DNA of 44,640 nt from an uncultured Saprospiraceae bacterium. Its GTDB lineage: Bacteria > Bacteroidota > Bacteroidia > Chitinophagales > Saprospiraceae. The stretch lies in NCBI GenBank assembly GCA_937959115.1, contig CALGAW010000021.1, forward strand, positions 1-44,640, given 5' to 3'. The first letter of the stretch is position 1; every line of letters begins with the position of its first letter. The position numbers were made by a program, and so were the translations under genes. Of this stretch, positions 34,601-43,600 are shown piece after piece. The notes beneath the pieces were generated by a model. That model had not been told where the DNA came from and did not search any database. It saw nothing but the letters and a program-made list of their open reading frames with translations.

Positions 34601-37600
34601 AGTATCAAATTCCCTATTATTTCTCCTTTAGTCTATTCTGGAAATGCATCTGCAACCACCCAGGACGGAACTGTAATCCCCTTGACCGACCCCACATTCG
34701 ATTCTAATACTACTTGTGTGTTTGATGCTGGTCAAAACTATTGTACTTCCAATACTGGATCCACCGGTTATGGAAGCTTCCTCGAATATGAGCTCCCGCA
34801 GCTTGGTTTTGGTATGCCAGCTGATGGTGTTGATTCAATGGTTCTAAGTTATGACTTATCAAGAATTTGTCCTGGGGTAATTGACTCACCAACTGATTTT
34901 CAACTGTATTATCAATACAATTATGGATGTGAATATCTAGTAGGTGGACACTACTGTAACTTTACAACCGCAGATGTAAATGGGAATTGGAGTTTCTTCA
35001 ATGATAACTTGGTTTATCCTGTACCTACCTGCGCTGGAGATGGCACAAACTATAGCCAACTGATGTTTGATGAACAAGACTATCATGAATTAGTTGATAC
35101 CTCTTATACCTTAAATTTCAATCAGAAAAGTGAGGTTTTACCACCTCTTTCATGCAACCTAGCTAGCTTACAGTTAAGTGATCTCCCTGGTGCCTCAGAA
35201 ACAAATTCTTATCAGGTTTGTGCGGGTGCTGGTGGCATTCCTCATCAAAATGTTTTAACCACGATTACTGTTCCTGTCTCTATCGCATTGCTTGGTGTTA
35301 CTGACAGTGGGGCACCTGTTCCTTATACGTTAACAGGATCCAATCCAACACATAATACCTACTTAATTGAAATGGCTGACATTGATCCCTTGGATTGTAT
35401 TTCAGTTGATATCGAAATGGAGTTGCTGTTTTGCCCAGTGCCTGGTACAGATACTGAAGTTTGTCTAAAAACGACTTCCAGTTGCCTAGATCTTGAATTG
35501 GCTTCACAGCTATTTGGAGCAGGTGGTGAAGCGTGTACCTCCGCCGAATGTTGCTTCGAATATATATCAGGAGATGTCGAAATGCAAAATGCATTTGTAC
35601 AGCCAACAGGTGGTACATATGACTTATGCGAGGATTTCCCCGTTGAAATTGTGATTAAAAATACTAAAATCGCCACCTTAAATGATTTAATCTTCGAACT
35701 GGCGTTACCTGTTGGAGTTGTCTTCGTTCCTGGAACATTTGAATATGCATATCCTGGTGGACCTAGTTTTGGTCCGTGGACAAGTTTTCCTGATCCAGTA
35801 ACGACTGGAACAAGCTCCTATGGTCCAACTGATATCTTTGATGATAGTAACTTTGCCTATATAAATTCAAATGGATTACCAGGCACATTAGTCAGTAGTT
35901 CTGACTCTAATAAAGTTTCCATTCGATTTATGGCAAGAACGATTTGCGACGAATATGTTTCAAATACGCCAATCCATTTTAAAACAACAGCAATCGATCC
36001 TTGTGAAAATCCTGTCGAGGCTGGTTGGACTGTTAATCCTGGTGTTATTATTGAAAATGCCAATCCATTAGATTTTGCTCAATTCCTAATCGTAACAGAT
36101 CCTTTGAAATATGTCTGTGGAGGCCCAATTAATGTTGACATTACTGGTCTGAACCTTTCTAATACCGGAGGAGTGTCTAATATGACCAGAGGTTGTTTCA
36201 CATTCCCCCCAGAACTCGTTTATTCGCCTGGTAGTTTTACGTTCAATTCTCCAGCAGGATTTGTTCCAACAAACGTTACTGAATCAGTACTCACAGGTGG
36301 CTACGCAGAACTTTGTTTCGACATACCAGATGGCCTTGCACCGCAAGAGTTTTTTGCTTTCCAGGTAGAACTAACCCCAGATCCAAATGCAGAATGTGGC
36401 GAACTGATTTATCAGGCGTTGATGTTTTCTGTGATTGAAGACCAGCCTTGTGTTGCTGATGCTACTGTTTGCGATGTACAAGTCAACAATACCATCAACC
36501 AATTTAATGCGGTTCGTCTTACTGTTCCAGTTGAAATAACAGATATGGAAGTTGTCGTTGATTGTGATGATGACCCAACTGTCTCAACGTATAATTACTC
36601 CATCATTCTCGAAAGTGTTTCTAATGTAGATTACCTCGGAAACGTCTTCTATGAATTTTATCGAGATGTCGATCAAAATGGTTTTATCAATTCTTACGAT
36701 CAACTATTGTATACTAATTCTGAATTTGTAAATATTCCTAGCGGTGCTTCTGACACGCTTACCGGAACGGCGAATATCCAAGAAAATATATCATGTCCTC
36801 TACTAGTTAAAACTACTCTTGATATTACCTGTGAATGCAACTCTACTCTCTATCGATTTGTTGAGCCTCCTCACCCAGACTTCCTAGATAGTATCAACTC
36901 TCCTGTAGTCATTTGTCCTGGTGAAAACTTTGTTCTAGATGTTTGTCCTGGTTACAACTTTAGAATGATTCAGCCTACATCAATGAATCCTGTAATTGTC
37001 TCTGGTGGTCAGGTTAGTGTTGGCAATATTCCAGCACCCTTCGGAACTATTTCTAATCCCGCAATTCTTGAAATTACCAGCCAGCAAGCAGATTGTTCTG
37101 GCCTCTGGGAAATTGAAATCATACAACTTGATTCCTTCTCCATCGGTCCATACACTCAAACAGATGTCTGCGACAAAGAATGTACCACACTTGATCTCGG
37201 ATTGCCTGCCCAATGGCTAGGAAATGTAGTTGTTAATTGGTCTCCAGGTACTTATCTGGATGATTCCACTTCTGTTTCTCCTACTATCTGTAATCCAGAT
37301 GCAGATATTGTGTATACTGTTTCTATTTATAATCCTATTGGTGGGTGTGGCGATACCAGCCTATTCCCCGTCAATGTCCTCAGTTCCCCCGTTCCTTCAA
37401 TTGCTTATGAAGGCTACAATGACTGTTACTTGGATTACGATCCAGCATATCTTCAGGCAATCCCTGGAGGAATGGCAAACTATGATTTTTATTATACCCT
37501 CGGCGGAATAGATGTCCTTGTTCAATCTGGTTCTAACAGCGTCTACACGCTTCCCAATGGAGTCGGAAGCTACTTTGTAATTGTTGATGATGGACAATGC

Positions 37601-40600
37601 CTAGTAAATTCAGATACAATCACAATAGAAATTCCTACTTGTTCTTTTGATATTGCCCAAAAGAAAATACTTGATCCCCTGCAAACAGGTCCGTTCTATC
37701 AAGATGATATCGTGACCTTCACCATTATGGTATACAATCAAGGTTCTGTAGACGCTCTTGACATACAAGTCATTGACTACATCCCAGGAGGTTTTACTTT
37801 AGCTGACCCTAATTGGTCATCCCTAGGTAGTAATCAAGCCTTACATACCATTGCTGGTCCATTAGTAGGAGGTGATAGTATTGGAATTAGCATTGACTTA
37901 AAAGTTACTACAATGGGTAAATGGGAAAATTGTTCTGAGATCTATTCCGCAGATGATGTCAATTCTGAGAACTACCCAGATGCCGATTCCCAACACGATG
38001 GAATGGAGGCAAACGACGGCCCAGTGATTGACAATGAAATCAATAATGCAAGCGGAGACGAAGATGATCATGACTGTGCTCCAATTCTAATAGATTCCTT
38101 TGATTTGAATTTGATTAAAGTATTAGATTCGCCTTCTCCCGTTACCGTTGGAGATACGGTGGCTTTCGTCCTTGCTGTTTGCAATGAAGGAACTGTCGAA
38201 GCTTACAACACAACCATTGTTGATTATATCCCTACCGGAATGTCTCTCGTTGATAATACTTGGGGATTGTCTGCAACAGGAAATGCCTATTATGTTGAAA
38301 CAAATCCTATCAGACCAAATGATTGTATCAAGAAAACAATCCTACTCAAAGTCACTGCCTATCCTGCTGATGGCTGCTTCAATAACTTTGGAGAGATCGC
38401 CAGCGCTGAAGACGTCAATGGACGAGAACCAACAGATGGCGACAGCACGCCAGATGATGATAACACCAATGACGGACCAGTCACCGACAATGAAACGGCT
38501 AATGCAAACGGAGATGAGGACGACCATGACGTCGCTAAAGTATTCGTCGTCTTGCACGATCTAGAATTAGAAAAATCATTGGCAACAACTCAGGCAATGC
38601 CAGTCAACCCTGGAGATAGTGTCACCTTCGTTCTAACAGTCACCAATAGCGGAACAGCAGCTGCCTTCAGTATTGGATTGGTAGACTATATCCCTGCAGG
38701 TCTCATTCTTGCAGATACAGATTGGACTGAAACAAGCCCAGGTATGGCAGAACTCAATACATTAGTACCAGGGCCACTCTTACCTAATCAATCCGTTCAA
38801 GTAGAAATTACATTGCAGATTGATCCCTCGTTTATGGGTACAACAATCACCAACAACGCAGAAATTAGCGAGTTTGATGATGACAATAATCCAGCAAATG
38901 ATCCTCCAACAGATATCGACTCTTACCCAGATACTGACGAAACAAACGATGGCCCAGCTGGTGAAGACGATGAAGATGATTTCCCAATCCAGATTGAACA
39001 GATCTTTGATCTTGCCTTAACTAAAAAACTAGCGTTTGGTCAACCATATCTAGTGAATCTTGGAGATACCGTTCAATTCATTATTGAAGTCTGTAACCAA
39101 GGAACATTGGATGCTGATAATATAATCGTCGTTGATTATCTGCCATTTGGCATGACACTAGTAGATCCTTCATGGTCGCTTGATATCAATGGTAATCCAT
39201 ACCAAGGACTGAATGCTGTTATATCTCCAGGTGTCTGCGAACAAGTAACTATTTCGCTTAGGGCGGATAATATTCCTCCAATGGATGTTTATTGCAATGC
39301 CGCTGAAGTATCGAATGCAACGTTCGCTAAAAATGCAGCGGATATAGATAGTACTCCAGACAACGACCCAACAAATGATGGCCCAATTGAGGATAATAAT
39401 ACAAGCAATTTAAACGGAGATGAAGATGATCATGACATTGAAAAAGTAGGATTGATTTACCACGATCTATCACTGGAAAAATCACTAACTTCTACTCAAC
39501 CAATGCCCATCTCTCCAGGGGATCCAGTTACCTACGAGTTAGTCATTACCAATAACGGAAATGCAGACGTATTTAATATTGGATTAGCTGATTACATCCC
39601 ATCTGGTTTGCTATTGATTGACGCTGCATGGTCTGAATCAACGCCAGGTATCGCAACATTGAATTCACTAGTTCCCGGTCCTTTAAATCCAGGCTCTAGT
39701 GTCACGGTTACGATAGCTTATCAACTCGATCCTTCCTACATGGGAGCTTCAATCACAAACAATGCTGAAATAAGCGAATTTGATGATGATAATGATCCTA
39801 CGAATGATCCACCAGAAGATATTGACTCAACACCAGATGACAATGAAAACAATGATGGAACGGGTGAAGACGATGAAGATGATTCTACCTTCGTTGTTAA
39901 TCAGACGTTTGATTTGTCGCTAGTTAAGTTACACGAGTCAGAACAAGATAGCTGTGAAAACTTTATTTTAAACGGGGAATTTGCAAATAACGGCGCAAAC
40001 TGGGGAATATTCGGCCCTGGAGGTTCGGTTCAAATCATTAATGAGGAAGCTCATATTAATGTTACTACAGTGGGCCCTAATCCTTGGACAATAGTATATA
40101 AACAAGACAATTTATTATTCGAACAAGGAAAATCGTATCAAATTTCCTTTAAAGCAAGATCTAATATTAATCGTGATATTGGAATAAAAGTTGGCGATTC
40201 CAATCCTCCCTATACAGCATACTTGTTAAATACGTTATCGATTAATCCAGTAATGACTGCTTATACGTTTACGTTTAACATGAGCAACCCGACCAACCCT
40301 AATTGTTTATTTGAGTTTCAGGTAGGAGAGGAATTGGGTGATGTAGTTGTAGATTGTGTTGAACTTTTAGAGTTAAGCTGTATTACGGAGAATACAAATT
40401 GTGTTGCTCTTGGTGATTCGGTAACTTATTACATAGAAGTCTGTAACCAAGGAACGCTTGCAGCTACTAATATTGACATTGTAGATTATATTCCAACAGG
40501 TATGTCATTGATCGACCCCAATTGGTCTACAGACCTTAATGGCAACGCTTTCCAGACTATTTTAGGACCAGTCAATCCCGGTTTGTGTGAAGAGGTAGAA

Positions 40601-43600
40601 ATCACCCTAGTAGTAGATGTCTTTCCCCCTGACGGATGTTACTTAAACTACAGTGAAATTGCTGATGCCGAAGACACTGCCGGCAATCATCCTGATGATA
40701 TAGATGGAAGCTTTGACACTAATCCTGCTAACGATGGTCCCGTTACCGACAATGATGTCAATAATACAAATGGAGATGAAGACAACCATGATTGCGCTAA
40801 AATCAAAGTAACTGTGCACGACTTAGAGCTAGAGAAAACAATAGCTTCAACTCAACCATTACCAATTAATCCTGGGGATCCAGTAACCTTCACACTTACA
40901 GTCTATAACCAAGGAACGGCGGATGCTTATAACATTGGCTTGGTCGATTACATCCCAACAGGTTTAACGCTTGCTGACCCAGCTTGGAATGAAGCAACCA
41001 CCGGTATCGCAGAACTAGTAACACTAATCCCTGGACCTTTAGCCGCAGGAGATTCCGCAACAATGGATATTACCTTCACGGTAGATGCTACCTTTATGGG
41101 GAATTCGATTACTAATAATGCTGAAATCAGTGAGTTTGATGATGATACAGATCCAACAAACACACCACCTATCGATCACGATTCTACTCCAGATGAGGAT
41201 GAAAATAACGATGGTTCTGGAGAGGACGATGAAGATGATATAACGATTGAAATCGAACAGATTTTTGATTTAGCATTGGTTAAACTACTCGACCCATTAC
41301 AACCAACTCCAATTTTAGTAGGACAAGATGTTACGTTCTATCACAAAGTTTGTAATCAAGGAACATTAGATGCTTATAATATTCTTGTTGTTGATTATCT
41401 ACCTACCGAATATAGCTTAAACGATGCAACTTGGTCCTTGGATGTAAATGGAAATGCTTATCAAACGATTCCTGGACCTATTGCTCCAAATACCTGTGAT
41501 TCAATTGCTATTACAGCAATGATTACCTCGTATCCTACCACGGGTTCTGTCAGTAATTATGGAGAAATCAATAATGCACAGGATATGAATGGCAATAACA
41601 TGCCTGATGACGACAGTACACCAGATAATGACAATACGAATGACGGGCCTATCACTGATAATAGTACTGATGGTACTAATGGTGATGAAGATGATCATGA
41701 TATAGAAACAATTGTCATTGAATGCCCAGTTTTTGCTGCTACAATTCAAGGGGAAGATTCTATCTGTGTTGGAGGAACAATACAACTATACACGGACTCT
41801 ATAGCGGATAGCTATGCCTGGTCGGGACCGAACGGATTTTCGAGCACACTCCAATATCCAGCTGCAATTAATCCTGCAGCAATTCAGGATGCAGGAATTT
41901 ATACTTTACAAACAATGGTAGATGGATGTGCTTCGGCAATTGACTCTATGGAGGTAGTAATAAATGAAGGTCCTGAAAAACCAACAATTGCTTGTACAAA
42001 TTGTCCCGTCTGTGAGGGCGAACCAATGATATTTACCACTAGTACTCAAGGAGTCAACTTTGATTGGATCGGGCCATTAGGCGCAAGTCCTGTAACATTG
42101 CAGCTTCCTGGGTTAAACACCACTACAGGGACAACAACAATTCAACCAGGTTACGACGCTTATCTCTCTGGTTGCTGGTCAGTTCAAGTTACGGATGCAT
42201 TCGGTTGTGTTTCTGAGATTTCTGATTCTGTATGTGTACAAATAGTACCTGTTCCTGATGCACCAATTGCTATTGGGGCTGAGGTTTGTGAAGGAGAAGA
42301 TGCTACGTTATCTACTGCAACAGTTACAGGTGCTACATACAATTGGTATGATGGTACAATTACTACAGTAGGTAATCTTGTTTCTAATGATCAAAATCCT
42401 GTTATCGCTGGACTAACAGCCGTAGGATCGCCTTACTACTATTGGCTTTCTATTGATGTGAATGGATGTAATTCTGATACCGTTCAAACAATGATTATTA
42501 TTAACGAAAATCCAACGGTTCTTGCTTCGAATAGTGGGTCAGAATGTGTTAGTCCTCAAGATGATGTAGAATTGTTTTCAACACCATCTGGAGGAACACC
42601 TCCTTATACATTCCAATGGTCAGGACCAAATGGTTTCGCCGATATTAATCAAAATCCTTTCCTTCCAAATGCGAATAATACGATGTCAGGAACATACATC
42701 GTCTCTGTTACAGACGATAAAGGTTGCACCGCAGTAGGTAGTACAGTTCTTGATGTTACAGTGAGACCAGATAAACCAATTATTAGTGCGGATGGACCTG
42801 GTTGTGCAGGAGGTCGAGTTGAAATTTCAGTTCAAAATTATGCTGGAGTAATGGTTAATTATTATTGGACTGGACCAAATGGACCATATCCAGATAATCC
42901 TACAATCGTAATCGACCCCTCTTCTACTCTTGATCTAGGAACTTACACGATTGTAGTGGTGGTTGATAGCTGTAAATCCGAAGAATCTGATCCTTATGCG
43001 CTAGATATTTGGCCAACACCAACCCTCGCACCGACAAACAATGGACCTTTATGTGAGTATGAAACATTAGAATTAAAGACGAATCCTATTGTTGGAACAT
43101 CACCATACACCTTTGTGTGGTCTGGACCTAATGGCTTTACATCTATACTCGAAAATCCAGTAATCAATAATGCCGATGCAACTAATTCAGGAAGTTACTC
43201 AGTAACGATTACAGGAGCAAATGGTTGCCAAGAAATAGGAACGACTCAAGTATTGATCAGTCCTAAGCCAACGACACCTGCAATTACAGCAAGTGATCTA
43301 GACTTGTGCAGCAATGATTCCTTAGTCTTGACGACAACAGCATACAATGGTTCAACAGTAACCTACGAATGGACAGATCCAAGTGGAACAGTAACAAATA
43401 CAACCGTTCCTACAATAACGTACGCTCCTGTATTAGTAGGAGACTATGAGTTAGTAGTAACGGTAGATGGCTGTAGCTCTTTGGTTTCAGCACCAGTAAG
43501 TATCTCAATTACAGCAGCGCCAGTAGCTGTTGTGCAGTCAGATTCAATTATTGTATGTGAAGGAGAAGAGATCGAGCTAGGAACAGCTACAGTAGCAGAT

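Noticed and set aside
35298-35676. Two overlapping minus-strand frames of about 105 codons inside the giant gene, with several similar ones elsewhere in it
   Set aside because: All are antisense to one continuous, compositionally consistent reading frame and have no protein-family character.
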